Shown: positions 33,600 through 45,224 of the stretch, one piece after another
How the letters are laid out: every line of letters begins with the position of its first letter
Numbering within the stretch: the first letter of the stretch is position 1
DNA from: Paguma larvata
Taxonomy: Eukaryota; Chordata; Mammalia; Carnivora; Viverridae
Assembly: GCA_030068075.1 (NCBI GenBank)
Contig: CM057825.1
Location: 79,313,123-79,377,122, forward strand
Reading direction: 5' to 3'
Length of the DNA stretch: 64,000 nucleotides
The notes under the pieces: generated by a model
Told to the model about the DNA's origin: nothing
Databases searched by the model: none
Seen by the model: only the letters and a program-made list of their open reading frames with translations
Program-made: the position numbers and the translations under genes

Positions 33600-33755
33600 A
33601 CTGTCCTTTTATACTACTTTCTCCTGTATTCGATTACAACCTGTGTCTTCTCTAGCTTTTAGTTCAAAAAGCGGCACAGTCTATGATTCCCAGGAGTCAC
33701 CTAGTAAATGTTCATTGGAGTATGGGTTAAATGATGGACAGATGACTGATTTGAT
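33600..33755 (+). mobile_element. L2: Possible LINE-2 3' end
   Basis: 'cacctagtaaatgttcattg' with 'ggttaaatgatggacagatg' resembles the tail of L2 (gtgctcaataaatatttgttgaatga). Weak. Confidence 0.35.
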
Positions 33756-34059
33756 GACAAGAGGAATATAAACTGGACCATAGTATACTTAGGTGGATTT
33801 GTAATGATGTGAAGCAAAGAAGGCCAACTATGATTAATATAAGCCCAAGGGAAGCTCATGAAAGGCATAGCTCAGACTTTATCATTGGACTTGTCCTGGT
33901 AACGTTAATGAGGACACAGTTGACATGATTATTAAAGATACCAAACACTTGAAATGAAAACAATAATATAAATCTAATATGCCAGAAGCAAGATCCAAAG
34001 ACTTTCAATAGGCTAGAATGATGGTCAGAATCAATCTATCATACCTAGATAGATGGATA

Positions 34060-34082
34060 TTTATATATATATATATATATAT
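34060..34082 (+). repeat. (AT)n microsatellite
   Basis: About ten AT units, shortly upstream of a SINE. Confidence 0.85.
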
Positions 34083-34123
34083 TCTTTTTAATCATTTATT
34101 CATTCACTCACTTATTTATTAGA

Positions 34124-34352
34124 CATTTTTTAATGTTTATTTATTTTTGAGAAAGAGAGAGAGACACAGAGCATGAGCAGGGGAGAGGCAGAGAAAGAGA
34201 GAGAGAGAGAGAGGAAGGCACAGAAATGGAAGCAGGCTCCAGCCTCTGAGCTATCAGCACAGAGCCCAATGTGAGGCTCGAACCCACGAACCGTGATATC
34301 ATGACCTGAGCCAAAGTCAGATGCTTAACTGAGTAAGCCACCCAGGCACCCC
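34124..34352 (-). mobile_element. SINEC_Fc-like: Felid SINE
   Basis: Reverse copy with a (GA)n-rich body, ending 'aagccacccaggcacccc'. Imperfect flanking repeat (attcactcacttattta / atcactcactcattta). Confidence 0.93.
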
Positions 34353-34862
34353 ATCACTCACTCATTTATTTATATAAGGACAAAGTCCTTCATTTCACTT
34401 AGGTCCTTTACTAAGATCCAAAACTCCAACTTCACAAGATGCAGAGATATAATGGAAGAGAATTGTACAAGTGAAAATATCTATAAGACTCTACTTTATT
34501 ATTACAAACCTCAGTTTGAATGAAGAGTTCTCCCAAAATTACTTCTACTTTTTTAGACATAAAGCATCAAGAACTGAGTGCCAATTTATTCTGTATGTAA
34601 TCACACTTCAAGTGCTGTGTTTAATGCAGGGTACCCAGATATTTTCAGGATAATTCTGACCAATCAGAGTGAATTCAAAGAAAAGTAACTTCATAAAACT
34701 CAAGGGAAAGGAATGCATCATTATTCTTACCTGTCCCCACGCTTAGTGCACTGATGTTGCCGAATGCTGTGGTTTTACTGTCTATGGGTTTCAAAATGAT
34801 CAATGTCTATCGTGTAACAGGTACTTTTTAGAAATCAGTGAATAATTACTTAAATAAAGACA

Positions 34863-35083
34863 GGGGCACCTGGGTGGCGCAGTCAGTTAATGTCTGACGT
34901 CGGCTCAGGTCATGATCTCAAAGTTCATGGGTTTAAGCCCCATGTCGGGCTCTGTGCTAATGACTCAGAGCCTGGAGCCTGCTCCAAATTCTGTGTCTCC
35001 CTCTCCATCTGCCCTTCCCCTGCCTGTGCTCTGTCTCTGTCTCTTAAAAATAAATGTTTTATTTAAAATTTCTTTTTTAATTT
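34863..35083 (+). mobile_element. SINEC_Fc-like: Felid SINE
   Basis: Head 'ggggcacctgggtggcgcag', body 'gtcgggctctgtgctaatga', CT stretch, extended A/T-rich tail. Short duplication around 'aaagaca'. Confidence 0.93.
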
Positions 35084-35268
35084 AAAAAAGACAAATTCTT
35101 AGTGCTTTTATATCAAGTTTTAAAAATTTAACAAGCCTTCACTTGCCTTATATAAGCAATCATTGGGTTTCCTGAATTATCTCCCCTAGTGGTCTGAGAT
35201 AACCTTAAGGAACAGAGTATTCTTTCAAAATAAGAGATTTTTATAGTAGGTCCACTTATTTAAGTCTT

Positions 35269-35499
35269 TAAAAACATTTTTTTAATGTTTATTTATTTTT
35301 GAGAGAAAGAGACAGAGATAGAGTATGGGGCGGGGGGAGGGGGGAGGGCCAGAGAGAGAGAGAGACAGAGGATCCAAAGCAGGCTCCAGGCTCCAAGCTA
35401 ATGGTGGAAAGCCTGATGCAGGGCTCGAACTCAGGAACTGTGAGATCATGACCAGAACCGAAGTCAGACACTTACCTGACTGAGCCACCCAGGTGCCCC
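35269..35499 (-). mobile_element. SINEC_Fc-like: Felid SINE
   Basis: Reverse copy ending 'gagccacccaggtgccccc'. Perfect 16-bp duplication (cacttatttaagtctt) at 35253-35268 and 35500-35515. Contains a G-rich insertion (35328-35348). Confidence 0.96.
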
Positions 35500-35515
35500 C
35501 ACTTATTTAAGTCTT

Positions 35516-36929
35516 ATTTGTAGAATTTTGTTACGTCTGGTTTAATATGAACAATCCTGCATGAAAAAGCTAAAAGTACTGATCATATCAATAAAGATCA
35601 CTTCCATTCCTAACATTCTGTGAATACCTCTGACCTCTGACTTGAGTCAAAACAAAACAAGTCTAGAATGGAAAGCAGTGATCCAGAAAGACTGATTTAA
35701 TCACATTATTTAAGTGCACCTTGATTTCATTTTGCCATGTAAATCATTAGGACCCAGTGGTCAGTTGAAAATTGAACCACTCCCAGAAGGTCAGTCCATT
35801 TGCCAAAAAGCCTATATAATTGCAAGTTGAGTCTATGTTACGTTAATGCCTTCGGCTAAACTCAAGTCCTTCGAAGGGTGGATTCATGTATCTCTGAAAT
35901 ATCAAATCCTTTTTCAGGATACACTTGGTATCATTGATTCAGCATCTCGTGATGACACAAAATCGTCAACCCAGATTAAAATGGGCATATACGCAGGGAG
36001 AACCAAAAATTCCCTGACTCCTCCAATATACAAATCAAGGCAGAGGCACAGATTTTAGGTTCCCAGAAGAGGTGGTCTCTGTCCCCATCACACACTAAGG
36101 AAGGTAGAAAAGGAGCACAAGGGGCCAAGATTTCTCCCACGGTATGGAAGATAAATGCAGCTAGCTGCAGGAATCGTATCCAAAAGCTCCCTCATGCAGC
36201 TTCTGCACAATTAAGCAATTTTGATGTTTTAAACAGTTCTCTTCTATTGCCTTTCTATTGAATCACTTAAATATTTTGAAGTATGTATTTTAAAAGTCTT
36301 ATGAGCTACAGGATGGGCAAGAGTGCACAGCAACAATTGAAACCAAGCAACAAACAAAAAAACAGGGATTAATTGACAAGAGGAGTAGCTTACTTTCTCC
36401 ACTTACTCAAAACGAGGCTTTCCTTACATTTTCAAGCATATCCAGTGAAATGTAATATGTTCAAACCATAAATATATGTAGTGTGGATGATCAACCAGAA
36501 AAAATATCAGCAGATTTTAGTATTTTAATTATCTGACAGAATCGTTTGTTCCTATCAAGTATAAAAATGTACGAAGAAAACATTACTAGGTCAAAGAGCT
36601 TAGCTGTGAGTTAGGAGACTGGAAAATGCGTGCGTGCCACCAATCTTCCCTGTGGGACTGGAATGGACACAGCCAACCCCAGCCCTTCCCATGGCATCCA
36701 GAAACAGCCTCACCATCCCAACCCGGCAGGACATTCAGCCCCTCCCAGTCTGAAATAAAACACATTAACCAACTCGGGGTTGAATATATAATAGATTTAC
36801 ATACAACTTAAGGTGAACTAATTGCCTACCCATGTTTGTTACACTCCATGCCAAGTTACCATTTCAATATTAAAAAAATAACAGTCACAGAATCTTGGAC
36901 GTGCACACAAATGGACTTTTAATAGGCAG
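35516..36929. other. Unassigned stretch, 1.4 kb
   Basis: AT-rich DNA with no repeat or exon that I can support. Confidence 0.45.
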
Positions 36930-37110
36930 GCAAAGCGTGTATTTGATCTATTGATCACTGTATCAAGTATGGTTATTATCCCCATTTTGAGGGGGAGGAA
37001 GCAACCTTTGAGAAATGAAATAGCTCCTCTAAAGGCACCCAGGAAGTATGTGGTAGGTCTGTTCAGTTCTCATTCCTAGAACTGTGCTCTGAGCCACCAC
37101 GATGTACCGT
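36930..37110 (-). mobile_element. MIR: MIR fragment
   Basis: 'ttattatccccattttgag' followed by 'gaaatgaaatagctcctct' and 'cacccaggaagtatgtgg' is MIR in reverse orientation (landmarks: tccccattttacag, gtaacttgcc, cacacagctagt). Confidence 0.7.
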
Positions 37111-38075
37111 TTCCCCTTTTCTTCTCAAAAGCTCAAACTGTCTATTTGCTACTACTTACCTTTGACAGGAGAACTGTACGCTCTTCATCCTAGTACCTTG
37201 GCTGCAACGAAGTTAAGAAGTGCTATGAAAATCTCCTAAACTGTCCAGTCAACTCCACAACCCTAACCCTTGCACATGGTCCTAACACTAAACACTGACC
37301 ACTCAGTTTAAATCCTGTTAATATGATTGTATGTACTATCCAAAATAGAATACTGCTTCAGAGAATTCCTTTACCTAAAAAAACATACTTTTAGGAGGGA
37401 TGTCAGTGTGATAGAGACGCACATGGCGATCATGGTCCTAGGCTGTTACGAACACGGGTACCACCGCCAAGAGGGAGACAAGGCACTGTGGCTGGCATTT
37501 CCTCTTACACATTAGGACTTTCTAAGTAACCAACAGTCCAAAGAAGAAATTATCCAACCAAAAAGACAACATGCTCACAGAATTAAAATTTAAAACTAAA
37601 AGATCAACTTTAGACAAAAGAGCATTTATTTTACTAATGTAACCATTGATATTTTACCCCCACTGCCCCGTCAGGATGACCATATTGTGGGCTGGTGTAA
37701 TCTTACCTACACTGAACACAGACAACAAGTAATTAGAAAAAACTGTCCCCAACTAACCTTGGTCCTTTTCAAAGAAAACTTCCAAGAGAATTACATGCCT
37801 AGTCTGTTTTCTAGATGTCCTAGAATGTTCTAGAAGCTACCCACCATCACAGAGAAGCATGAACCCACAGAAATGGAACAATTCCAAAGGCAAAGAGCGG
37901 GGGTGTGGAGGCAAGGAGATACGAACCCTGTTCCAATCAAAGGCAAAAGTGAAGGAAGAGGAGAGGGGCCAGGAACCAAAGCATTACATAATTTCCCTAC
38001 CAACAGGACTTATGAGAAGTGAGGGAATGCTCACCACCTCACAGTGACAGAGAACAGCACGTCCTGCCACTCGTG
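37111..38075. other. Unassigned stretch
   Basis: No repeat, RNA gene or exon recognised. Confidence 0.45.
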
Positions 38076-38260
38076 CAGTAGTCCTCAAATCCTATTTGCC
38101 TGAGAATCTCCTGAGACACATGTTTAAAATGCAAATTCCTAGGGCCTGCCTCCAAGACACTGATTCAGTAAACATGGTGTAGTGTCCATAGGTGAGCATT
38201 TTTCAAAAGCACCCCATGTGATTTTGACGCAGGTGCTACAGAATTTACTTTGAGCACTAG
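38076..38260 (+). mobile_element. MER5A-like: hAT DNA transposon, MER5A type
   Basis: Non-autonomous Charlie-group element: 'cagtagtcctcaaatcc' start, 'tttgcctgagaatctcctga', 'atgcaaattcctagggcctg', 'accccatgtgattttgacgc', diverged end. No transposase, as expected for the family. Confidence 0.7.
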
Positions 38261-38348
38261 GGCCCAATACTGATAGCTGCTACCAATTAACAGTATCTGT
38301 CACGGGGTGAGCAAAATACTGGCAAGGCTCTCCACCATATGAGGGACT

Positions 38349-38362
38349 TACACCACACCACA

Positions 38363-38404
<42 letters not shown>
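38349..38404 (+). repeat. (CA)n microsatellite
   Basis: Begins with CACAC/CACCA units and passes into about 20 uninterrupted CA units. Confidence 0.97.
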
Positions 38405-38406
<2 letters not shown>

Positions 38407-38607
38407 TGAGAAACTTCTGAGGTTCACCCAGTACCCGCCTGCAGTACTCTGTTACGGCAGCCTTAGAAAATGAATCCATTTCCCCATATAAAAAGCAAGG
38501 CAACCCTTTCACACTTAAAACCTTAAGACAATGTACCGTGTCCTAGTTCTCAAAGGAGTCCAGTCGTGTGCAGGGCTAACACTCTGCAGTAAAACTGAAA
38601 AAAGGAG

Positions 38608-38776
38608 GGGTGCATGGGTGGCTCAGTTGGTTGAGCGTCCGACCTCCGCTCAGGTCATGAGCTCACTGCTTGTGGGTTCGAGCCCGCATCGGGCTCTATG
38701 CTGACAGCTCAGAGCCTGAAGCCTGCTTCAGATTCTGTCTGTATATAAAATAAAACACTAAAAAAATTTTTTTTTA
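38608..38776 (+). mobile_element. SINEC_Fc-like: Felid SINE lacking the CT stretch
   Basis: Head, B box and felid body are present. The body then goes directly from 'gattctgtctgtatataaa' into the A-rich tail. Duplication 'aaaactgaaaaaagga' / 'aaaactgaagaaagga' flanks it. Confidence 0.93.
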
Positions 38777-39532
38777 AAAAACTGAAGAAAGGAAGGAGAG
38801 AAGGAAGCAAGCACCAGATTTTATACCTGACACTTCGTGATACCTTGAAGCTCAGGACACCATGACGACTCATTTCCTGAGGCGCTCTTCCCCTCTTGGA
38901 TCTGGAAGAACAGAGTGGGATGTGGGGGTAGGGAGTGGAGGGGAGCGGCTGCCAAGAAACCCCACTATTCACAAACCCCAAGGCTTTCTCCTTACCTTTC
39001 TCAACAGGGAGACAGGGGAGGCTTCTTTCCATTTCCTAACGTGGCCGCCTTTGGCTTTATCATTATTAAATGTATTTGAATAGGGATAGGCTGTTTTACA
39101 TTAGGGAAGTATTTACGTGTATGGGGGTGGGGAAGTATATTTTGCCAACATTTAATTTTGGAAGCAAAAAAAAAAAAAAAAAGAAAAAGAAAAAGGGCTG
39201 CATTCCATTCTGGTCAAAACGCTTCAGCTGAGGTGCAGCCGTGCATGGAGGAAGCCCAGGCACTGCACCTGACAACATTCCGCACAACGTCCTGGAGGTT
39301 GATGGAGTTGTTAATGGGCCTTTCTCCTGCTGCCTGTATTAACTAAGAGGCATGGAGAGCCTAACTCCCTCCTTGGGGGGATCCCAGTCCTCACCGTGAG
39401 CCTTTTGAACAGAGCTACCTTCCTGTCCCCTCCCACAGGCCCCTCCTCATTCTTCCATGACAAAAAGGTTGGAGAAAGGATAATGCTTCAAATCAGAAAC
39501 AGACTTTGGTCACCTTAACATAAAAGTCACCT
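38777..39532. other. Unassigned stretch
   Basis: Includes an A-rich low-complexity run at 39165-39195. The short frames around 38709-39346 are not supported. Confidence 0.45.
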
Positions 39533-39729
39533 GGGGCGCCTGGGTGGGTCAGTTGGTTAAGCACCCAACTCTTGATTTTGGCTCAGGTCATGATCTCATG
39601 GTTTATGGGATCGAGCCCTGCGTCTGGCTCCACACTGGGAGCGCAGAGCCTGCTTGGCATTCTCTCCCTCTCCTGCTTTCTGTCCCTACCCTGCTGCTCT
39701 CCCTTTCTCTGAAATACACTTAAAAAAAA
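39533..39729 (+). mobile_element. SINEC-like: Carnivoran SINE, older body type
   Basis: Head 'ggggcgcctgggtgggtcag', 'actcttgattttggctcagg', 'gcagagcctgcttggcattc'. The A tail is followed by 'aaaatcac', matching 'aaagtcac' upstream. Confidence 0.92.
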
Positions 39730-39831
39730 ATCACTAGATGAAATCCTCACTCTCCTCTTTGCCTTGGCAATTCTCAGCATCAAAGCTCTTCTTGGATTCC
39801 CCAATTTTATAACTTCCCTCCAAACAAAGCT

Positions 39832-40040
39832 AATTTTTTTTTAAATGTTTATATACTTTTGAAGCCGACACAGAGCATGAGCTGGGGAGGGGCAGAGAGA
39901 GAGAGAGAGATACAGAATCCGAAACTGGCTCCAGGCTTGAGCTGTCAGCACAGAGTCCCACACGGGGCTTGAACACACACTGTGAAATCATGACATGAGC
40001 GGAAGTTGGGGGCTTAACCGGCTGAGCCACCCAGGTGCCC
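39832..40040 (-). mobile_element. SINEC_Fc-like: Felid SINE
   Basis: Reverse copy ending 'gagccacccaggtgcccc'. Duplication 'caaacaaagct' / 'caaacaaaact' at 39821-39831 and 40041-40051. Confidence 0.94.
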
Positions 40041-40051
40041 CAAACAAAACT

Positions 40052-40657
40052 CTTAGAGAGAGCCAGCCCCCCCCACACACACATATACACCCCCTGGCTG
40101 GAACATTCTGCATACTTGTGAACATGCCAGTTTTTAAGCCAGTTAGTTGCCTACAATTAACGAACTACCTGAAAGGGCTCCACCTTTATACAAGCATAAC
40201 TTGTCAGTTTATAAAACTTCCTTGTGCCCTTGACAGAGGGCAGTCAGAGGATCAAAAAGGACAATGGCCAAAACTGCTCATTAAGTAGTAAATATATAAA
40301 CATCACCCATCTATAGTGATGCTCAGAAAAAGGGGGATGAAATTCCCTAAAGAACTCCAGCAGCCCCACGTAGAAGCAATGAAAGAATTACAAAATCTCC
40401 ATTTTGCAACTCCAGTGTAAAAGCTGATTGAGGCAGGGATCAAAGGAAGCTAAAAACCTGGTTGAAAAGTGGTTAGGAAACAGGGTATTTGCAGTTTGCC
40501 AAAAACCACCCCACAAATGCTTACTAATTACAAAGGAAAATGTGCTTTTACAGTAGAAAGGTCTGGCAGCTCTGTATCAGCTAATCCTGGGACAGCAGGG
40601 CGTTCTGCAGCGGCAGATTCACAGCAGCACCCATGACAGAGTTTGGGCAAAAATGTT
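40052..40657. other. Unassigned stretch
   Basis: No repeat or exon recognised between the SINE and the MST LTR. Confidence 0.45.
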
Positions 40658-41003
40658 TGCTATAGTCTACATGTTTGTGCCCCCCAAATTCACAGGTTGA
40701 AATCCTAACTCCCAAGGTATTAATTAGAGGTGGAGCCTTTAGGATGTGATTAGGTCATGAGGGGAGAGCTAATCCCACGGATTAATTAGTGCCTTATAAA
40801 AAAGTCCCCACAGAGCTCCCTAACCCCCTCCACCAGGTAAGCTACAAAGAGAATCTGCAACCCGGAAGAGGCCCTCACCCAACCCTGCTGGCACCCCGAT
40901 CTTGAACTTCCAGACTCCAGACCCATGAGAAATAAATTCCTGTGGTTTATACGCCACCCGATCTATGGAATTTTTGTTATAACAGCCTGAGTGGACCAAG
41001 ACA
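40658..41003 (+). mobile_element. MST-like: MST (MaLR) solo LTR
   Basis: Reads along the MST consensus from 'tgctatagtctacatgtttg' through 'gattaggtcatgagggga', 'attagtgccttataaaaaag', 'agctccctaaccccctcc', 'ccctgctggcaccccgatct', 'gagaaataaattcctgtgg' and 'gtttatacgccacccgatc' to 'tggaccaagaca'. It begins TG and ends CA, and carries a TATA-like 'ttataaaa' and an 'aataaa' signal. Solo. Confidence 0.85.
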
Positions 41004-41351
41004 ATGTTTAACCTGAATCTATTCCCACTGCTAGACCTGACTTCCCTTAAAAGGAAATTCATAAGATACAGGAATATGTAAATAAGACATGAGGAAGCCA
41101 TCAAGAAACCCATAATGTAGGATATACTCCAAAACAACTAACCTGGACTCCCCAAAAAGTTAAAGACGAAGGGGTATGGGATGTTCTGAGAGAGATTAAG
41201 GACACATAACAAGGGCAATGAATGAACCCTGATTAGATCCTAATGTTAAAAAAGCTATAAGACATTTCTGAATAAGCAGGGAAATTTGAAAATATGGGTA
41301 CTACATAATAAAGCCATCACTGTTAATTTTCTTGGTGTAATATTGCATCCT
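41004..41351. other. Unassigned stretch
   Basis: AT-rich, nothing recognised. Confidence 0.4.
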
Positions 41352-41560
41352 GGGGGTGCCTTGGTGGCTCAGTTCGTTAAGCATCCGACTCTTGATTTCA
41401 GCTCAGGTCATGATCTCATGATTCGTGGGTTCAAGCCCCATACTGGTCTCCATGCTGGCAGCATAGAGCCTGCGTGGGATCTTCCCCTCTTCCCCACCCC
41501 CCAGCCCCTCCTCTGCTCATGCTCTCTCAAAAATGAACTTTAAAAACACATAATAATAAA
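41352..41560 (+). mobile_element. SINEC-like: Carnivoran SINE, older body type
   Basis: Head 'gggggtgccttggtggctca', 'ctcttgatttcagctcagg', 'gcatagagcctgcgtgggat', C-rich body, A tail. Confidence 0.92.
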
Positions 41561-41604
41561 AAAAATATATTATATCTGGTAATGAAGGGAAACGGTTCTT
41601 ATTC

Positions 41605-42149
41605 TTAGGAGATGCCCTCTGAACTATCTAGGGATGAAACCCTCTGATGTCTGAAACCTGAGAGAGAGAGAAGAGCAGATAGAGCAAAATGCCGTTCGCT
41701 GTTGTGGTGTAGTGGCGGGGTGTCCGTGACGTGATTTCCATGGGTCAGAACTGCTCTGTAGTTATGCCCCCACCGTGCCACTTTGTCCCCTTTTAAGGCT
41801 ACTCCACGCAGGGTCCACAGACTCCAACCTGGAGACATAGATGTCTGCCCGGGCTTCGCTCCTCCAACAGCAGGAGCATCTGCTCCATGTGCTGGCATCG
41901 GGTTTCCTTTATGGAGGCACGCCCAGGTGCACCCAGGCAAGCAGAGAGAAAGCTGTTCCGCACCCTGGATTCCTTATTTCCGACAGGCAATGAGGTAGAA
42001 AGGGAGGCCCGAATTACGGCTGTCCCCAGCCAGGTTCGGCTGACGAGCTTTTCCAGCTGCCTAACTACATGGCAATGATTAACCTCACAGTGGAGTCCAG
42101 CCAGCCCGGGACCCCCTCGGGCACAAGGAAAATCCCAAATAATTTCAAA
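41605..42149. other. Unassigned stretch with overlapping open frames
   Basis: Both strands are open over long parts (a 146-codon minus frame at 41799-42239 and a 111-codon minus frame at 41605-41940). No domain is recognised, and part of the 146-codon frame overlaps a MIR fragment, so neither is called. GC and CpG content are above the local average. Confidence 0.4.
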
Positions 42150-42295
42150 TAACAAGGACAAACACAGTTCCTGAGTACTTACCACGTGCCAGACACTGTT
42201 CTGAGGGCCTCTTACGTCCAACGATGTATGGATTTCCAAATGTGGTCAACCTTCATCGAATTATCATTAAGTACTACTATCAACTACTGACAAAC
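42150..42295 (-). mobile_element. MIR: MIR fragment
   Basis: 'tgagtacttaccacgtgcca' and 'gacactgttctgagggcctc' are the reverse 3' part of MIR, followed by 'gaattatcattaagtactac'. Confidence 0.65.
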
Positions 42296-42596
42296 TCATT
42301 GTAAGCAAAGGCTAAAAAGTAATTTGTAAGATCATTCACATTCAGAAGGCTGAGTAAGTCATTTCTGCTCGGAAAAAAATGGTAATTGGTAGTGGGGGCA
42401 GGAGGTGGTTCACTATTTCTCCCCTAAAAACCATGAATGCGGATTGCCCCTCAAATTCTTGCATGTCTAGGCATCCGTAGCCATTGATCATCAGAAAGAA
42501 TGTACCACAATTAAAATCACAGCTTGCTTCCTGACGTCTACCGCAGCAATCAAAGCAAGAGAAGCAAAGATGTATTGCTTTACCCAGTTGTTCCTC

Positions 42597-42626
42597 CGGG
42601 CCATCGCGAATCGGGCCATCGCGAAT
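42597..42626 (+). repeat. Two tandem copies of a CpG-rich 15-mer
   Basis: The unit cgggccatcgcgaat occurs twice head to tail (42597-42611, 42612-42626) and starts a third partial copy. Confidence 0.95.
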
Positions 42627-42988
42627 CGGCCACTTGCCATTGCTCACAGCTCTTCACACATTAGTGGTAGAAAATTCAGAAGACTCCAACAGATGTTTCT
42701 CTCCTCAAAGTTACTGCAGATAGTTATTAAGAGGGTAAAATTAAGCTTCGAATATGCCATGGGGATAGAATAAAGAGGAAAAAAGACCTTCAAACACCAA
42801 GGAAGGGAGGCAGGCATTTGAATCCTGGAGGGCAGCAGCTAAATTACATGAACAAAAAAAAAGGGTAGCAAGCCATTCAGGAAGTGACGGCAGTATTTAT
42901 CTACCTAGGAATGATACAGAAAGCAGTAACCAAAAGGAAGGCCCCACTGGAGACTCCTACAGTGACTAGAATTGAAGAGAGCAGAATA

Positions 42989-43551
42989 TGGCACCCCAAA
43001 ATAGGCCCACAGGAGTTCAGGACTTGCCACTCAAAGTATGCCACTTAGGATGTAGGCTTTTGATAGCTTGAGCCTGTAGGCTCTTGAAAACCAGCAAATG
43101 CAAGGAGAGGCTGTGTCTGAACTCTCCTCTCTACCTAAAGACACACCCTCCATAAGGAGCTCATTAGCCAGAAGTCCCTTCCTGGGAGTTTCATTGACCA
43201 GGAAGATTGACTCTTATCACAGGAAAGAAGACTGGAAGTTAATACCACGCCCAGACATTGTCACACATTCTCGTCTGTTCTGCTAAGGGCCCTTTCTTTC
43301 ATCTTTCCTAAAAATCACTTTCCTTCCCCTCAGAGGCCTACACCCCACCTCCCTTTTCCTAAGAAGATCGTATTTAATCCTGAACTCTACACCACCTCGA
43401 GGAGTTACCTATTTTTCCCTCAGTGTTTCTCATGAATATATGAGGTGTACATGTTAACAAACTACTGCTTTTCTCTGGCTACTCCTTTACTACAAGAGTT
43501 TCAGCCAAGAACTCAGAAGAGTAGAAGGAAAAGACTATATCCTCACTTACA
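42989..43551 (+). mobile_element. Old LTR, ERVL-like
   Basis: 'ggcaccccaaaataggccc' near the start and 'accacctcgaggagttacct', 'atatgaggtgtacatgttaa', 'gtttcagccaagaactcaga' and 'agagtagaaggaaaagac' near the end follow an ERVL-type (class III) LTR that I recall but cannot name exactly. 'aacaaactactgctttt' resembles its polyadenylation region. Edges are approximate and no target-site duplication was confirmed. Confidence 0.5.
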
Positions 43552-43685
43552 AAATAAGTGAGCATCCTTAGAACCAACAACATGGATGAAATCATCTGGA
43601 ATGATGACCAAAAGAAGCTGGGCACTATAAAAATAAACACTGTGACTATATAAACAAGTACTTCATAAAGTTTTAAGAAATTTTA

Positions 43686-43878
43686 GGGAGGCCTGGGTGG
43701 CTCAGGTGATTGGGCATCTGACTTCGGCTCAGGTAACGATCTTGTGGTTCAGGAGTTTGAGACCTTTATCAGGCTCACTGCTGTCAGGCCGGAGCCTGCT
43801 TCAGATCCTCTGTCCCCCCCTCTCTCTCTGCCCCTCCCCTGCTCACATTCTCTCTCAAAAATGAACACTTAAAAAAAA
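43686..43878 (+). mobile_element. SINEC_Fc-like: Felid SINE, diverged
   Basis: Head 'gggaggcctgggtggctcag', B box altered to 'caggtaacgatcttgtgg', body shortened to 'gctgtcaggccggagcctg', CT run and A tail. Imperfect duplication around 'agttttaa'. Confidence 0.9.
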
Positions 43879-43904
43879 GTTTTAAAAAGGAATTGTAAGG
43901 TATT

Positions 43905-44160
43905 TTAAGTATATTTCTAAGTATGTATAGAAATCAAGTTCAAAGCAAGAAAAATCATTAACGCTGTTAGAATTCAAAATAATGGTTATTTTTGGAAAGG
44001 GGATAGGGAGTAGGAAGGGGCACAATGGACAGGGGAGGGTCTCTGGGTGATGGTTACACAGGTAAGTTTGGTGTGCGAAAATTCATCAAACTGTACTCTT
44101 CTGTGTACACTTTTCCATTTGTAAGTTATACTTCAATAAAAAACTTAATTAAAAATATGA
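43905..44160 (+). mobile_element. L1ME-like: LINE-1 3' UTR end
   Basis: 'gggtgatggttacacaggta', 'gcgaaaattcatcaaactg' and 'gtaagttatacttcaataaa' form the characteristic 3' end of an old L1, ending in an A-rich tail. Confidence 0.7.
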
Positions 44161-44165
44161 AGATA

Positions 44166-44364
44166 GGGGCGCCTGGGTGGCTTAGTCAGTTAAGCATCCA
44201 ACTTCAGCCCAGGTCATGATCTCACAGTTCATGAGTTCAAGCTCCGCCTCGGGCTCTGTGCTGACAGCTTAGAGCCTGGAGCCTGCTTCAGATTCTGTGT
44301 CTCTCTCTCTGCCCCTACCCCCCCTTCTCAAAAATAAATAAACATTAAAAAAAATTTTTTTAAA
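44166..44364 (+). mobile_element. SINEC_Fc-like: Felid SINE
   Basis: Canonical head, felid body, CT run and 'aaataaataaacattaaaa' tail. It sits exactly between two L1 3'-end fragments. No matching target-site duplication was found. Confidence 0.95.
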
Positions 44365-44991
44365 GACCAAACTATACCGCAGTATCATCTCACACTTGTT
44401 AAAAAGGCTATTATAAACAACAACAGTAAGAAATAACAGGCATTGGCAAGGATGAGGAGAAAAGGAAACCCTTGTATAGTCTTGTGAATGTCAACTGGTG
44501 CAGCCACCGTGGAAAACAGTACGGAGGTTCCTCAAAAAGGTAAAAATACAGATACCATATGACCCACTAATTCCACTTCTGAGTATTTATCTAAAGAAAA
44601 TGAAAACACTAATTTGAAAAAATACACGTACCTCCTGTTCATTATACAGCATTATTTACAATGGCTGAGACAGGAAAACAACCTAAGTGTCCATCAACAG
44701 AATGGACAAAGAAAATGTGGTACACGTTTTTACATATAACAATATTATTCAGCCAGAAAAAAGAATGAAATCTTGTCTTTTGGAACAACACGGATAGACC
44801 TTGAGAACATTATGCTAAGTGAAATAACTCAGATGGAGAAAGACGAATATCCTATGATTTCATTTACATGCAGAATCTCAAACAACAAACAAGAAACCGA
44901 GCTTGTAGATACAGAGAACGGATTTGCTGTGGTCAGAGGCAGGGCTGGGTGGTAGGGGAAATGAGTGAAGGAAATTAAAAGGTATAAATGT
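44365..44991 (+). mobile_element. L1MA-like: LINE-1 ORF2 3' part
   Basis: 'agtatcatctcacacttgtt', 'gtgcagccaccgtggaaaac', 'aggttcctcaaaaaggtaaa', 'aagtgtccatcaacagaatg' and 'gagaacattatgctaagtga' are the end of L1 ORF2. A 60-codon open piece (44773-44955) keeps the ORF2 C-terminal motif ENIMLSEITQMEKDEY, but upstream frames are broken. Confidence 0.85.
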
Positions 44992-45224
44992 TGGGGCAGC
45001 GGGATGGCTCAGTCGGTTAAGCAGCCGACTTTGGCCCAGGTCATGATCTCACAGTTCATTGAGTTGGAGCCCCATGTCAGGCTCTGTGCTGACAGCTCAG
45101 AGCCTGGAGCCTGCTTCGGATTCTGTGTCTCCCTGTCTCTCTGCCCCTCCCCTGCTCACACTGTCTCTCTCTCTCTCTCAAAAATAAACAAACATTATAA
45201 AAATTAAAGTTAAAAAAATAAATA
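44992..45224 (+). mobile_element. SINEC_Fc-like: Felid SINE inserted in L1 3' UTR
   Basis: Slightly altered head (ggggcagcgggatggctcag) and full felid body. Perfect 15-bp duplication (aaaaggtataaatgt) at 44977-44991 and 45225-45239. A young insertion. Confidence 0.97.

Noticed and set aside
41799..42239. A 146-codon minus-strand frame
   Set aside because: It overlaps a MIR fragment at its 5' side, has no recognisable domain and both strands are open over much of it.
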